Of a DNA stretch of 64,000 bases, positions 33,848 through 42,914 are shown piece by piece. Numbering within the stretch: the first letter of the stretch is position 1; every line of letters starts with the position of its first letter. The stretch comes from Proteiniphilum sp. UBA5384 (GTDB lineage: Bacteria; Bacteroidota; Bacteroidia; Bacteroidales; Dysgonomonadaceae), in assembly GCF_002410825.1 (NCBI RefSeq), contig NZ_DHOS01000001.1:231048-295047 (forward strand), written 5' to 3'. A program made the position numbers and the translations under genes. The notes beneath the pieces are model-generated. The model was not told where the DNA came from, made no database searches, and saw nothing but the letters and a program-made list of their open reading frames with translations.

Positions 33848-36163
33848 ATGAAATATGTTTTTCTACTTCAAGTATTATTTCTAATTACATCTGCGGGCTA
33901 TTCACAACAAAAACAAATCAGAGGTAAAGTTACCGACACCGATAACCAACCCATTGAATTTTCCAACGTGGCTCTTTATTCACTTCCCGACAGCACCTTT
34001 GTTACAGGAACTGTTTCCGACCAACAAGGCGAATTTTCGCTTACACTAAACGATAACATCAATGCTTTTCTAAAAATATCGTTTATCGGTTACGAAACAC
34101 AAACGGTTCCGGCAGTTTCGGAACAAACCGTTGTGCTGAAAGCCGACAGCATATTTCTGGACGAAGTAGTTGTTCAGGGGCATCGCAAAGTATTTCAGAT
34201 GGAAAACGGGAATATTGTGGCAAACGTGTCGGGGACATTACTTGGGAAAGAAGTAACTGTTTTGGAAGTTCTTCGGAAAATACCCGGAATGACATTGAAA
34301 GACGAACAACTTTCGTCATTTATTGGTGGAACGCCTATTATTTACGTCAATGGAAAAAAAGTACAGTCGATAACCGAAGTCAAGCAGTTGGAAGTAAAAA
34401 ACATCAAATCTGTAGAATTGAATACCAATCCAGGTGCAGAATACGATAGTTCTGCCGGTGCTGTCCTGCTTATTATTACACATAATAGACTGGACGGTTT
34501 AGCATTGCATGTGGAAACTATGGCACGATTAAATAGTTATTTCACGTACAATAATTCTTTGAAAATTAATTACAAAAAAGATAAGATTAATCTTTTCGGG
34601 CAAATTGGATATTCGGACTATCGGAAAAAAACCGGACAGAATCTTACAACCATCATTTACGCACCAGACACTACGTGGCGGAGCTATATGCCGATGCGAG
34701 AGTTGTCACGATTTTTTAAAACTCTCGAATATACCGCAGGTGGGGATTATACTTTTTCAAAGAAACACAGTATCGGGTTAAAATACGATGGCAGTTTTAA
34801 TCATACTTACTCGTTAATCTCGCAACCACTCACGCTCTGGGCGAACGATAAAGTTTTTAAGACAATAGATGGACTATCTGATAAATCAGATAAAGAAAAC
34901 AGCCACTATATCAACGCCTATTATCGTGGAAAACTGACGGACAAACTGCAAATGGAACTTTATGCTGACTGGCTTAAAAGGCAAACAAATGGAAACCAGA
35001 CCGTAACGGAGAAACCGACAGCAAACGAGAAGGAAACAACCAAAGTAAATACTCAATCAGATAATAAGTTATTCGGCATTACACCAAAGTTTCGTTATGC
35101 CTTCAACGCCCGGCATCAACTCTCGGCAGGCACCGAGTTTAATTCGGTAGGCGTGCAGACTATGCTGAAATACGAACCTGAGATATTAAGTGACACCCGA
35201 AGCGAAACTTCGGAAACAAAGTTTGCCGGATATCTGGATTATTCGTATAATAATGAGAATGGTTTCATCTTCGGTACCGGATTGCGTTATGAATGGGTAA
35301 ATTCCCGATATAATGATCTTCTTAATGATAACAATAACATACACAGAAGTTACAGTAATGTGTTTCCCAATGTTCGAGTAAGCTATCGGAAAGGCTTGAT
35401 TACCCAAAGTTTGTCTTATCGTTCAGGAATTACACGCCCTTCTTACAGCGTACTCAATGGTAGTACATATTATGTCAATGAGTTTGTATATCAGGAAGGA
35501 AACCCAAAATTGGAACCTGAGATATTGCACAATATTCAATATAACCTAATGTATCGGTATATTTATTTTTCTCTAAGATACAATAACATAAAAAATTCGA
35601 TACAAAGTGAACTTCAAAGTCTAACCCCGACATCAAACATTATAAAAAATACATGGATAAATTATGATAATTTGCAACAAATAAAAGCAATACTAAACCT
35701 GCGCTATACGTTTGGGGCCTACACTCCTTCGCTCACACTGGCATATATGCAGAATTTTTTAAACGTAAGTACCAATAAGGGTTTAGAAAAAATCAAAAAG
35801 CCTTACGGCTACGTGGATTTGAACAATGATATTGACCTGTCAAATGGTTTCTTGTTTAACGTTCAATATACCTACACAGGACGTGGAACATTTGGGATGT
35901 TTTATATTGAGCCAACGCACGTTTTCAATGCCCGTGTGCAGAAAACCTTTTTCAAAGACAAATTGCAACTAAGCCTTACTGCAAAAGATATTTTTGGAAA
36001 AGATATTATACGTCTCAATGGGCAAGTGCATCACATTTACATGCACAATGAGGATTATCAAGACCGCCGTTCTCTAATTTTTAACGTTGTCTGGCGTTTC
36101 AATAATTATCAGAAAACATATAAAGGACAATCGGTTTCTCAAGACGAAATCAATAGATTGTAG
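33848..36163 (+). CDS. TonB-dependent-type outer-membrane receptor of the RiPP cluster
   Basis: 771 residues from the ATG at 33848, which gives a signal peptide (MKYVFLLQVLFLITSAGYSQ). A regulatory-like beta domain (about 24-105, IRGKVTDTDNQPIEFSNVAL) is followed by a plug-like region (LRKIPGMTLKDEQL, IIYVNGKKVQSI, NPGAEYDSSAGAVLLIITH). A long barrel of the Bacteroidetes OMP type follows, with RVSYRKGLITQSLSYRSGI and EGNPKLEPEILHNIQYNLMY. The gene starts 25 bp after the maturase gene, so it is in the same operon. It may export or import the mature peptide or act as an immunity/receptor protein; the direction is not readable from sequence. Confidence 0.88.
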   Translation: MKYVFLLQVLFLITSAGYSQQKQIRGKVTDTDNQPIEFSNVALYSLPDSTFVTGTVSDQQGEFSLTLNDNINAFLKISFIGYETQTVPAVSEQTVVLKADSIFLDEVVVQGHRKVFQMENGNIVANVSGTLLGKEVTVLEVLRKIPGMTLKDEQLSSFIGGTPIIYVNGKKVQSITEVKQLEVKNIKSVELNTNPGAEYDSSAGAVLLIITHNRLDGLALHVETMARLNSYFTYNNSLKINYKKDKINLFGQIGYSDYRKKTGQNLTTIIYAPDTTWRSYMPMRELSRFFKTLEYTAGGDYTFSKKHSIGLKYDGSFNHTYSLISQPLTLWANDKVFKTIDGLSDKSDKENSHYINAYYRGKLTDKLQMELYADWLKRQTNGNQTVTEKPTANEKETTKVNTQSDNKLFGITPKFRYAFNARHQLSAGTEFNSVGVQTMLKYEPEILSDTRSETSETKFAGYLDYSYNNENGFIFGTGLRYEWVNSRYNDLLNDNNNIHRSYSNVFPNVRVSYRKGLITQSLSYRSGITRPSYSVLNGSTYYVNEFVYQEGNPKLEPEILHNIQYNLMYRYIYFSLRYNNIKNSIQSELQSLTPTSNIIKNTWINYDNLQQIKAILNLRYTFGAYTPSLTLAYMQNFLNVSTNKGLEKIKKPYGYVDLNNDIDLSNGFLFNVQYTYTGRGTFGMFYIEPTHVFNARVQKTFFKDKLQLSLTAKDIFGKDIIRLNGQVHHIYMHNEDYQDRRSLIFNVVWRFNNYQKTYKGQSVSQDEINRL

Positions 36164-36183
36164 TAAAATATTTATCATACACT

Positions 36184-38382
36184 ATGCCCTTTCCTTTTAC
36201 CAAACAACCCGATTCGATGGACTGCGGCCCTGCCTGCCTGAGTATGGTCTGTGAGCACTACGGCAAGCGGTACACGCTGGAGCACCTGCGTGAAAACTGC
36301 TTTATCGGGCGTGACGGCGTGTCGCTGTTGGGTATCAGCCGTGCGGCGGAAAAGATCGGATTCCATACCGTGGGAGGACGCCTCACCTTCGACAAGCTGG
36401 CGGAGAAAGCCCCGCTGCCTTGCATTGTCCACTGGAAGCAGGAGCACTTTGTGGTGGTGTACGGGATAAGGAAAAACAGGAAAGATTGCAGAATCTCCGC
36501 GGCTGATCCGGGAAAGGGATTGCTTACCTATTCTCGGGAAGAATTCTGTAATAACTGGATCAGTACCCGCACCCAAGGCGAAGAGAAAGGGGTGGCCCTG
36601 CTGCTGGAGCCTACCAACCTGTTCTATGAGCAGGAGGGTGATGCAGCCCCCGCACAAAACCGGCTGAAATTCCTCTGGAAATACCTGCTCAGATACAAGC
36701 GCTTTTTTACACAATTGATTTTGGGCCTATTTATAGGCAGTATCCTGCAACTTATCTTCCCGTTCCTCACCCAGGCGATCGTGGATACCGGTATCTCCGG
36801 GAAAGATATCGGCTTTATCTGGCTGGTGCTCATCGCCCAGTTGATGCTGCTGTTCAGCCGTACGGCCATCGACTTTATCCGCAGGAAAATACTGCTGCAT
36901 ATCAGTACCCGCATCAACGTGTCGCTTATCTCCGATTTCTTTATCAAGCTGATGAAGCTGCCCATGAAGTTCTTCGACACCAAACTCACGGGCGACCTGC
37001 TGCAACGCATTGAAGACCACCGCCGCATCGAGAACTTCCTCACCAACCAGACCATCTCGGTGCTGCTCTCCGCCTTTACCTTCGTGATCTTTTCCGTGGT
37101 GCTGTTCATATATAACGTGCCTGTCTTCGCCGTGTTCCTTGCCGGCAGCATCCTCTACGGCCTGTGGATCATGGTATTCCTGAAAAAACGGCGGATCCTC
37201 GACTACAGGATGTTCGAGCAGCAGGGCATCAACCGGAATGTGACCTACCAGTTGATCACGGGCATGCAGGAGATCAAGCTGCAAGGATGCGAACAGCGCA
37301 AGCGCTGGGAATGGGAGGACGTGCAGGCGGACCTGTTCGACGTGAACCTGCAATCGCTCAACCTGCGGCAGGGACAGGAAGCGGGCGGCATCCTGATCAA
37401 CGAACTGAAGAACATTCTGGTGACGGTGCTGGCGGCTACCGCCGTCATAAACGGCAACCTCACCCTGGGGATGATGCTGGCCATCCAGTACATCATCGGC
37501 CAGTTGAACAGCCCCGTGGAACAGATCATGGGATTTATCTACCAGTGGCAGGACGTGAGCATCAGCCTCGACCGCATGAACGAGATACATACGCAGCGCA
37601 ATGAGGAGGACGGGAGCCGTACCGTGGCGGAGTTGCCTTCAGAGCGCTCCATCCATGTCGAACACCTGTGCTTCAAATACGACGGTGCACGGCCGGATTA
37701 TGTGCTGGAAGATATCGACCTGATCATACCACAGGGGAAGGTGACCGCCATCGTGGGTGCCAGCGGCAGCGGAAAGACTACCCTCGTAAAACTCCTGCTG
37801 GGCTATTACGCTCCTAACGAGGGGCGGATCACTGCCGGGACAACCGGCCTGGAGGAAGTCAACCTTACCTGGTGGCGTACACAGTGCGGGGCGGTGATGC
37901 AGGACGGTTACCTCTTCTCCGATACTATTGCCCGCAACATCGCAGTGGCAGGCGACGGGATTGATGTGGAACGGCTGCGCCATGCCGCCCTCGTAGCCAA
38001 TATCGCGGAAGACATTGAACGCCTTCCGTTGGGCTACAACACGAAGATCGGGCAGGACGGGCAGGGGGTGAGCCAGGGGCAGCGGCAGCGTATCCTTATC
38101 GCGCGGGTGGTGTACAAGGACCCGCCGTTCATCTTCCTCGACGAGGCGACCAATTCGCTGGACGCGAACAACGAACGTGCCATAGTGGAGAACCTGGAGA
38201 CGTTCTACCATGACAAGACGGTGATCGTGGTGGCGCACCGTCTCAGCACAGTGAAGAACGCCGACAAGATTGTGGTGCTCGACGGCGGACGCATCGCCGA
38301 ATCGGGTACCCACGGGGAACTGACAAAAAAACGGGGTAAGTATTACGAACTGGTGAAGAACCAGTTGGAATTGGGAAATTAA
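36184..38382 (+). CDS. C39-peptidase-containing ABC exporter (PCAT)
   Basis: 732 residues. The N-terminal C39 peptidase (about 1-140) has the catalytic Cys14 in QPDSMDCGPACL, His88 in WKQEHFVVVYG and Asp108 in SAADPGKG. Six membrane helices lie in about 165-440. The ATPase has Walker A GASGSGKTT, an altered signature VSQGQRQR (instead of LSGGQ), Walker B FIFLDEATNSLD and the H-loop VAHRLST. Such transporters remove double-glycine leaders and export the core across the inner membrane, matching the precursor 4 kb upstream. The gene is about 58% GC by eye, much richer than the maturase gene, which suggests a separate origin. Confidence 0.95.
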   Translation: MPFPFTKQPDSMDCGPACLSMVCEHYGKRYTLEHLRENCFIGRDGVSLLGISRAAEKIGFHTVGGRLTFDKLAEKAPLPCIVHWKQEHFVVVYGIRKNRKDCRISAADPGKGLLTYSREEFCNNWISTRTQGEEKGVALLLEPTNLFYEQEGDAAPAQNRLKFLWKYLLRYKRFFTQLILGLFIGSILQLIFPFLTQAIVDTGISGKDIGFIWLVLIAQLMLLFSRTAIDFIRRKILLHISTRINVSLISDFFIKLMKLPMKFFDTKLTGDLLQRIEDHRRIENFLTNQTISVLLSAFTFVIFSVVLFIYNVPVFAVFLAGSILYGLWIMVFLKKRRILDYRMFEQQGINRNVTYQLITGMQEIKLQGCEQRKRWEWEDVQADLFDVNLQSLNLRQGQEAGGILINELKNILVTVLAATAVINGNLTLGMMLAIQYIIGQLNSPVEQIMGFIYQWQDVSISLDRMNEIHTQRNEEDGSRTVAELPSERSIHVEHLCFKYDGARPDYVLEDIDLIIPQGKVTAIVGASGSGKTTLVKLLLGYYAPNEGRITAGTTGLEEVNLTWWRTQCGAVMQDGYLFSDTIARNIAVAGDGIDVERLRHAALVANIAEDIERLPLGYNTKIGQDGQGVSQGQRQRILIARVVYKDPPFIFLDEATNSLDANNERAIVENLETFYHDKTVIVVAHRLSTVKNADKIVVLDGGRIAESGTHGELTKKRGKYYELVKNQLELGN

Positions 38383-38431
38383 TATGACAAACAACGTTCA
38401 ACGGAGCAAAGCGTAGTTAAATATACCAATG

Positions 38432-38451
38432 TACCAATGAGACTAATCCCG
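38432..38451 (+). repeat. Dispersed intergenic repeat, copy 3
   Basis: TACCAATGAGACTAATCCCG, in the 172-bp gap between the exporter and the short adaptor-like gene. It is followed by a CCCGAT/ATCGGG hairpin and a CGGGACGGGTAGTG stretch. A similar CGGGACGAGTAGCG sits at about 16017-16030 behind a like hairpin. Confidence 0.5.
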
Positions 38452-38554
38452 ATAACTTGGCCCGATTTATCGGGAAACCGGGACGGGTAGTGCTAATCGA
38501 AACGAAGTGGAGATCCCGGCCTGACGGGGTGAGATTATTAAGAAAGATTGCTAA

Positions 38555-39055
38555 ATGGAAGAGAATAAACCCATAGAATTGCGCAGTGAAAAGGTGCGGA
38601 ACATTATCGGGCGGATGCCGCCGGTGTTGGTGCGGTATGGCACTGTGATGATCGTCGGTGCGTTACTGGTGTTGGCGGGCATTGCCGCCTTTGTTCCCTA
38701 CCAACCGAAGATCTCCATCGAAATCACAGCCACACAGGACGAAACAGGAGAGGTGCACTATACGGCACGGATACCGCAACGGGCTATGGCGCAGCAGGAA
38801 AACTTCGCTTTTATAGCGGCAAATCCTCCGGTGGAAGGTGCGGTGCCGGTGCGCTTTATCTTCCATGATGTTCCCGACACGTTGTACGTCTCTTCATCGG
38901 GAGGTTGGTACGAAGTGGAGGTCCATCCCTTGGATAATGATGCCCGGGCCATTGAAATACCAACGCCCTTTAACTTTCCTGCGAAAATAGAATTGAGGTA
39001 CACCACTTTTTGGAAGTGGATTATGATGATTATTAAGGTATCAGTAAACAAATAG
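38555..39055 (+). CDS. Short membrane-anchored protein resembling the start of an HlyD-type adaptor
   Basis: 166 residues. The cytoplasmic start IELRSEKVRNIIGRMPPVLV and the single helix (about 28-50, YGTVMIVGALLVLAGIAAF) match the beginning of HlyD-family adaptors found beside Bacteroidales C39 exporters. The usual coiled-coil and lipoyl domains are absent. Instead there is a small beta-rich periplasmic part (ISIEITATQDETGEVHYTAR) and a hydrophobic C-terminus. It could be a truncated adaptor or a distinct accessory subunit. It lies 172 bp after the exporter on the same strand. Confidence 0.6.
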   Translation: MEENKPIELRSEKVRNIIGRMPPVLVRYGTVMIVGALLVLAGIAAFVPYQPKISIEITATQDETGEVHYTARIPQRAMAQQENFAFIAANPPVEGAVPVRFIFHDVPDTLYVSSSGGWYEVEVHPLDNDARAIEIPTPFNFPAKIELRYTTFWKWIMMIIKVSVNK

Positions 39056-39106
39056 AATAATCGAAAGAAATATTGAGATTAGATTATTGTTTAGCAATTA
39101 TTTTAG

Positions 39107-39114
39107 TATCTTTG
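39107..39114 (+). promoter_or_regulatory. -7 box of the vapBC module
   Basis: TATCTTTG lies 17 bp upstream of the antitoxin ATG at 39132. Confidence 0.5.
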
Positions 39115-39131
39115 TGGAAAGAGCTATCAAT

Positions 39132-39371
39132 ATGACACATACAGAACGACATATAATAGATACTTATTCTGGGCTTTTTGAGGGTTTAAGTTCCCTTGGT
39201 AAGTTGGAATTACTTGAACGTCTTGCAAAGTCTATTAGGAAAGATGGAAAATCTAAAGAAAAGGATTTTTTTAGTTCGTTTGGAGCATTTGCTTCTGATG
39301 AACCTGCCGAAGAAATTGCAAAAGAAATTAGAGACAGTAGAAAGTTTAGAAAAAAAGATCTTAAAATTTGA
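39132..39371 (+). CDS. VapB-type antitoxin
   Basis: 79 residues from the ATG at 39132. The family is not certain, but size, charge pattern (SSLGKLELLERLAKSIRKDG, then EEIAKEIRDSRKFRKKD) and position directly before a PIN toxin (3 bp gap) fit a type II antitoxin. The frame extends upstream to 39087, across the promoter; the ATG after the -7 box is the sensible start. Confidence 0.75.
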   Translation: MTHTERHIIDTYSGLFEGLSSLGKLELLERLAKSIRKDGKSKEKDFFSSFGAFASDEPAEEIAKEIRDSRKFRKKDLKI

Positions 39372-39374
39372 GTT

Positions 39375-39779
39375 ATGCAATATTTGCTTGATACCAATAT
39401 TTGTATTTTTTTTCTCCGTGGAATGCTAAAATTTGATGAAATCATCAGGCAAAAAGGACTTGACAATTGTTTTATATCAGAACTTACAGTATTTGAACTA
39501 AAATACGGAGCAGAAAATAGTACTAATCCTAAAAAATCACATCAAGCAGTTGATAAATTTGTCAAAGGATTGACCGTTATTCCTATTTATGGAATAGTAA
39601 ATCAATATGCCGAAACCAAAGTCTATTTAAGAAAAAACGGTACACCTTTACACGATGAATTTGATTTGATAATAGGCGTAACTGCACTTGCCAATGATTT
39701 GACTTTGGTGACTGATAACACCAAAGATTTTAAATTTATCAAAAACTTGAAACTCGAAAACTGGTTCGATAGAAAATAA
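39375..39779 (+). CDS. VapC-type PIN-domain ribonuclease toxin
   Basis: 134 residues, full length. PIN-domain acidic residues are visible: Asp6 in YLLDTNICI, the Glu in SELTVFELKYGAE, Asp in LHDEFDLIIGVTAL and LVTDNTKDF. VapC toxins cleave tRNA or rRNA with a metal-dependent active site. Both genes are intact, in contrast to the two other modules in this window. Confidence 0.9.
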   Translation: MQYLLDTNICIFFLRGMLKFDEIIRQKGLDNCFISELTVFELKYGAENSTNPKKSHQAVDKFVKGLTVIPIYGIVNQYAETKVYLRKNGTPLHDEFDLIIGVTALANDLTLVTDNTKDFKFIKNLKLENWFDRK

Positions 39780-39806
39780 TCTATGCCATGATACTGATAT
39801 CATTCG

Positions 39807-39814
39807 TATCTTTG
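39807..39814 (+). promoter_or_regulatory. -7 box upstream of the EamA transporter gene
   Basis: TATCTTTG, 71 bp before the ATG at 39886. It could also serve tsaD, which follows by 12 bp. Confidence 0.45.
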
Positions 39815-39885
39815 TACTCGTTTTATCAAATGTAGATTGCTTGCGAACTTCGTTTTATGTTTTCGTGAGTTGGAAATATAGGGAG

Positions 39886-40821
39886 ATGAATCAGAATAAA
39901 TTCACAGGAGGTATTTTTGTTTTTCTGGGAGCTTGCAGCTTCGGGGTACTGTCGACAATTGTAAAGAATGCGTATAAGGAAGGTTATACACTTGGGCAGA
40001 TAACCGGATCACAGGCTTTTTTGGGAATGGTGATATTGTGGGTACTCTATTTTTTGCATAGTACTCTTTTCAAAGGGAAAAATAGTACACCTATAAAGCA
40101 TCCACAAATAGAGAAGAACAGTTCATCAAGACCGACGGCATGGTGGAAGGTTTCTTTCGCCGGTATATTTACGGGATTGGTAGGTATTTTTTACTATCAG
40201 TGTGTGAAACTGCTCCCGGCCTCCATTGCTATTATCCTGTTGATGCAGTACCTGTGGATCAGTATTTTGATTGAAGCGGTAGTCTTTAAGAAAAAACCAC
40301 ATAAAATGCAATTGATTGCCGCTTCTATAGTGCTTGTCGGCACAGCATTCGCTGCCGGAGTCTTCAACGAGGCTGTGACTTTAAACATAAAAGGAATAGG
40401 ATTTGGTCTACTGGCAGCGTTTTGTTATGCCATATTCCTGATAGCCAGCGGTCGGGTAGGGAATGACCTTCCTGTATTGAAGAAAGGAGCATTGATGATT
40501 ACCGGGTCATGCATTGTCACATGGACCATCTTTCCTCCGTTATTTCTGTTTGATGGACTGTTTTTCGACGGTCTGTATAAATGGGGCCTGACACTGGCTT
40601 TGCTTGGCACAGTGATTCCTCCCCTGTTTTTCTCTTTCGGGATGCCGCGCACCGGTGTTTCGTTGGGTGCCATCCTTAGCGCGGCAGAATTGCCGGTTGC
40701 GGTAATCTCTTCCAGTTTCATTCTCGGTGAGAATGTACAGGCACTGCAATGGGTCGGGGTTTTACTGATCCTCTCTGCCATCGTGCTTACGAATATAAAA
40801 TTCCGAATAACAACTGAATAA
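39886..40821 (+). CDS. EamA/DMT family transporter
   Basis: 311 residues from the ATG at 39886 (GGGAG just before it). Ten hydrophobic helices in two repeats, each starting with a glycine-rich helix (GGIFVFLGACSFGVLSTIV; GIGFGLLAAFCYAIFLIASG), the EamA duplication. The final helices carry the typical AAELPVAVISSSFILGE segment. It is an inner-membrane exporter or uptake carrier of small metabolites; the substrate is unknown. Confidence 0.9.
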   Translation: MNQNKFTGGIFVFLGACSFGVLSTIVKNAYKEGYTLGQITGSQAFLGMVILWVLYFLHSTLFKGKNSTPIKHPQIEKNSSSRPTAWWKVSFAGIFTGLVGIFYYQCVKLLPASIAIILLMQYLWISILIEAVVFKKKPHKMQLIAASIVLVGTAFAAGVFNEAVTLNIKGIGFGLLAAFCYAIFLIASGRVGNDLPVLKKGALMITGSCIVTWTIFPPLFLFDGLFFDGLYKWGLTLALLGTVIPPLFFSFGMPRTGVSLGAILSAAELPVAVISSSFILGENVQALQWVGVLLILSAIVLTNIKFRITTE

Positions 40822-40833
40822 CAACCGAACCAA

Positions 40834-41850
40834 ATGATTACAATATTAGGCATAGAATCTTCCTGTGATGATACTTCAGCGGCGGTGATCCGTGACGGGG
40901 TGATCCTTTCTAACGTAATTGCCGGACAGGCAGTACACGAACGGTATGGCGGCGTAGTGCCCGAACTGGCATCACGGGCCCATCAACAAAATATTATTCC
41001 CGTAGTGCATGACGCATTGAAACAGGCGGGTATCTCCAAAGAAGAAATCTCGGCGGTTGCTTTTACACGGGGACCGGGATTATTGGGTTCTTTATTGGTG
41101 GGAACATCCTTTGCAAAAGGTTTTTCCTCTGCGCTGAATATCCCGATGATTGAGATTAACCATCTCCAGGCACATGTGTTGGCCCATTTTATCAAGGAGG
41201 ATGCGCAGGATACCAACCAACCCGGATTCCCTTTTCTCTGCCTGCTGGTTTCGGGAGGTAATTCCCAAATCATATTGGTAAAGTCTTATGATGAAATGGA
41301 GATCATGGGGCAAACCATTGACGATGCGGCAGGCGAAGCGTTCGACAAGTGTGCCAAGGTGATGGGACTGGGTTATCCCGGAGGGCCGGTGGTAGATCGT
41401 CTGGCGAAACTGGGTGACGCCGACCGGTTTACATTTAGTAAACCCCGTATCGCAGGGTATGATTACAGTTTCAGCGGATTGAAAACATCGTTTCTCTATT
41501 TTCTTCGGGATGAACTGAAAAAAGATGCCGGCTTCATCGAAAAAAATAAGGAAGACCTTTGTGCGTCGCTTCAAAAGACTATTATTGATATCCTTATGGA
41601 TAAACTCTACCTCGCTGCCAAAGACCTGCGGATAAAAGAGGTTGCAGTAGCGGGAGGCGTATCGGCGAACTCGGGTCTGCGGGCTGCTTTTGAAGAATAT
41701 AGCCGCCGTTACGGATGGAAGATACATATCCCTAAATTTGCGTATACTACAGATAATGCCGCTATGGTCGCCATTACAGGATATTATAAATATCTCGACG
41801 GTGAATTTTGTTCGCCGGATGTTATACCTTATGCGAGGGTCTCAATCTGA
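40834..41850 (+). CDS. tsaD: tRNA N6-adenosine threonylcarbamoyltransferase TsaD
   Basis: 338 residues. ASKHA-fold landmarks: ILGIESSCDDTSAAV at the start, INHLQAHVLAH (metal-binding histidines), LVSGGNSQI, GRAxDDA-type TIDDAAGEAFDK and AVAGGVSANSGLR. It transfers the threonylcarbamoyl group to A37 of ANN-reading tRNAs, the step before MtaB. It starts 12 bp after the transporter gene and is probably co-transcribed. Confidence 0.97.
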   Translation: MITILGIESSCDDTSAAVIRDGVILSNVIAGQAVHERYGGVVPELASRAHQQNIIPVVHDALKQAGISKEEISAVAFTRGPGLLGSLLVGTSFAKGFSSALNIPMIEINHLQAHVLAHFIKEDAQDTNQPGFPFLCLLVSGGNSQIILVKSYDEMEIMGQTIDDAAGEAFDKCAKVMGLGYPGGPVVDRLAKLGDADRFTFSKPRIAGYDYSFSGLKTSFLYFLRDELKKDAGFIEKNKEDLCASLQKTIIDILMDKLYLAAKDLRIKEVAVAGGVSANSGLRAAFEEYSRRYGWKIHIPKFAYTTDNAAMVAITGYYKYLDGEFCSPDVIPYARVSI

Positions 41851-41962
41851 TAATGAATTAGATGTTTGTGATGCATCATATTCTATGTATAATTTACTAA
41901 AAGAGATCTCGTATTGTTGAAAATTAATTACAGAAATATTTCTTTAATTAAAAGTTAATTCG

Positions 41963-41970
41963 TACCTTTG
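41963..41970 (+). promoter_or_regulatory. -7 box of the focA-pflB operon
   Basis: TACCTTTG matches TAnnTTTG and leaves a leader of about 90 bases before focA. No strong -33 box is present, as may be expected of a regulated anaerobic promoter. Confidence 0.45.
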
Positions 41971-42065
41971 CCCCCGATTTGATTAGGATTGTTTAGGGTT
42001 ATACGGAAATACTTTTCTTGCGATAAAGCACTTCCCTTTACCGTTCTGGATTTTACGTATTAAGT

Positions 42066-42872
42066 ATGAATTATTATACTCCGGCAGAAGCTGCCGAAGC
42101 GTTTAGGATCACAGCAATTAATAAGTCGAAACTCCCGTTTCTTCATTTTGCTATTGCGGCTGTTCTCGGTGGGGCATTCATCGCACTCGGCGGGTTACTC
42201 ACTGTGATGGTGGCCGGTGGAATGCCGGAAACCGGCAGTGCTAATCCCGGACTGGTGAAGTTTGTGGCGGGGGCTCTCTTTCCTGTAGGACTTATCATGG
42301 TCTCGGTCACGGGGGCAGACCTGTTTACCAGCGACTGCGCCGGTCTGGCTTTTCCCATGTTAAAACGGGATATAACGGTGATGAACGTGGCGAAAGTCCT
42401 CTTGCTTTCTTACCTCTTTAATTTCGTAGGAGCGCAATTCATCGCTTTCGTACTGTCCGCCAATGTGGGCCTGTTCGATAAAGAACCCTGGCAATCTTAC
42501 CTGCACCATTATTCCGAAGCAAAGGTGAATCAGGATTTCGCACGTGTCTTTGTGAAAGGGATTGGCGCTAACTGGCTGGTATGTCTCGGCATGTTCATGG
42601 GATACACTGCGAATGACATCATCGGGAAAAGCGTGGCTATATGGATCCCCATTATGATTTTTGTGGTGCTTGGATATGAACACTCGATTGCCAATATGTT
42701 CTTTATTCCGGCAGCAATATATAGCGGCGCCGATATCACCTGGAGCGGTTTCCTTGCGAAGAACCTGTTTCCGGCCACACTCGGGAATATTGTCGGTGGG
42801 ATGTTACTGGTAGGAACGGTCTACTGGTACCTGTTCCTGCATCAACCCCCAAAAATAGACAGGCATAATTAA
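42066..42872 (+). CDS. focA: Formate/nitrite transporter family channel
   Basis: 268 residues. Six hydrophobic segments and FNT signatures: FLHFAIAAVLGGAFIALGGL, SVTGADLFTSDCAGLAFPML and a central NWLVCLGMFMGYTAND with the following VVLGYEHSIANMFFIPAA (the conserved His in the pore). It moves formate across the inner membrane. Placed 42 bp before pflB, it exports the formate produced by pyruvate formate-lyase. Confidence 0.95.
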   Translation: MNYYTPAEAAEAFRITAINKSKLPFLHFAIAAVLGGAFIALGGLLTVMVAGGMPETGSANPGLVKFVAGALFPVGLIMVSVTGADLFTSDCAGLAFPMLKRDITVMNVAKVLLLSYLFNFVGAQFIAFVLSANVGLFDKEPWQSYLHHYSEAKVNQDFARVFVKGIGANWLVCLGMFMGYTANDIIGKSVAIWIPIMIFVVLGYEHSIANMFFIPAAIYSGADITWSGFLAKNLFPATLGNIVGGMLLVGTVYWYLFLHQPPKIDRHN

Positions 42873-42914
42873 AACAGCATATATCTACATTACACAATAA
42901 ATATATTATCAACG

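Noticed and set aside
36727..37590. 287-codon minus-strand frame (and others at 36175-36714, 37639-38394) opposite the C39 exporter
   Set aside because: They are shadows of the GC-rich exporter gene, which has all catalytic motifs; the antisense proteins are His/Gln-rich without any fold.
41092..41727. 211-codon minus-strand frame opposite tsaD
   Set aside because: Shadow of tsaD, no domain or start signals.
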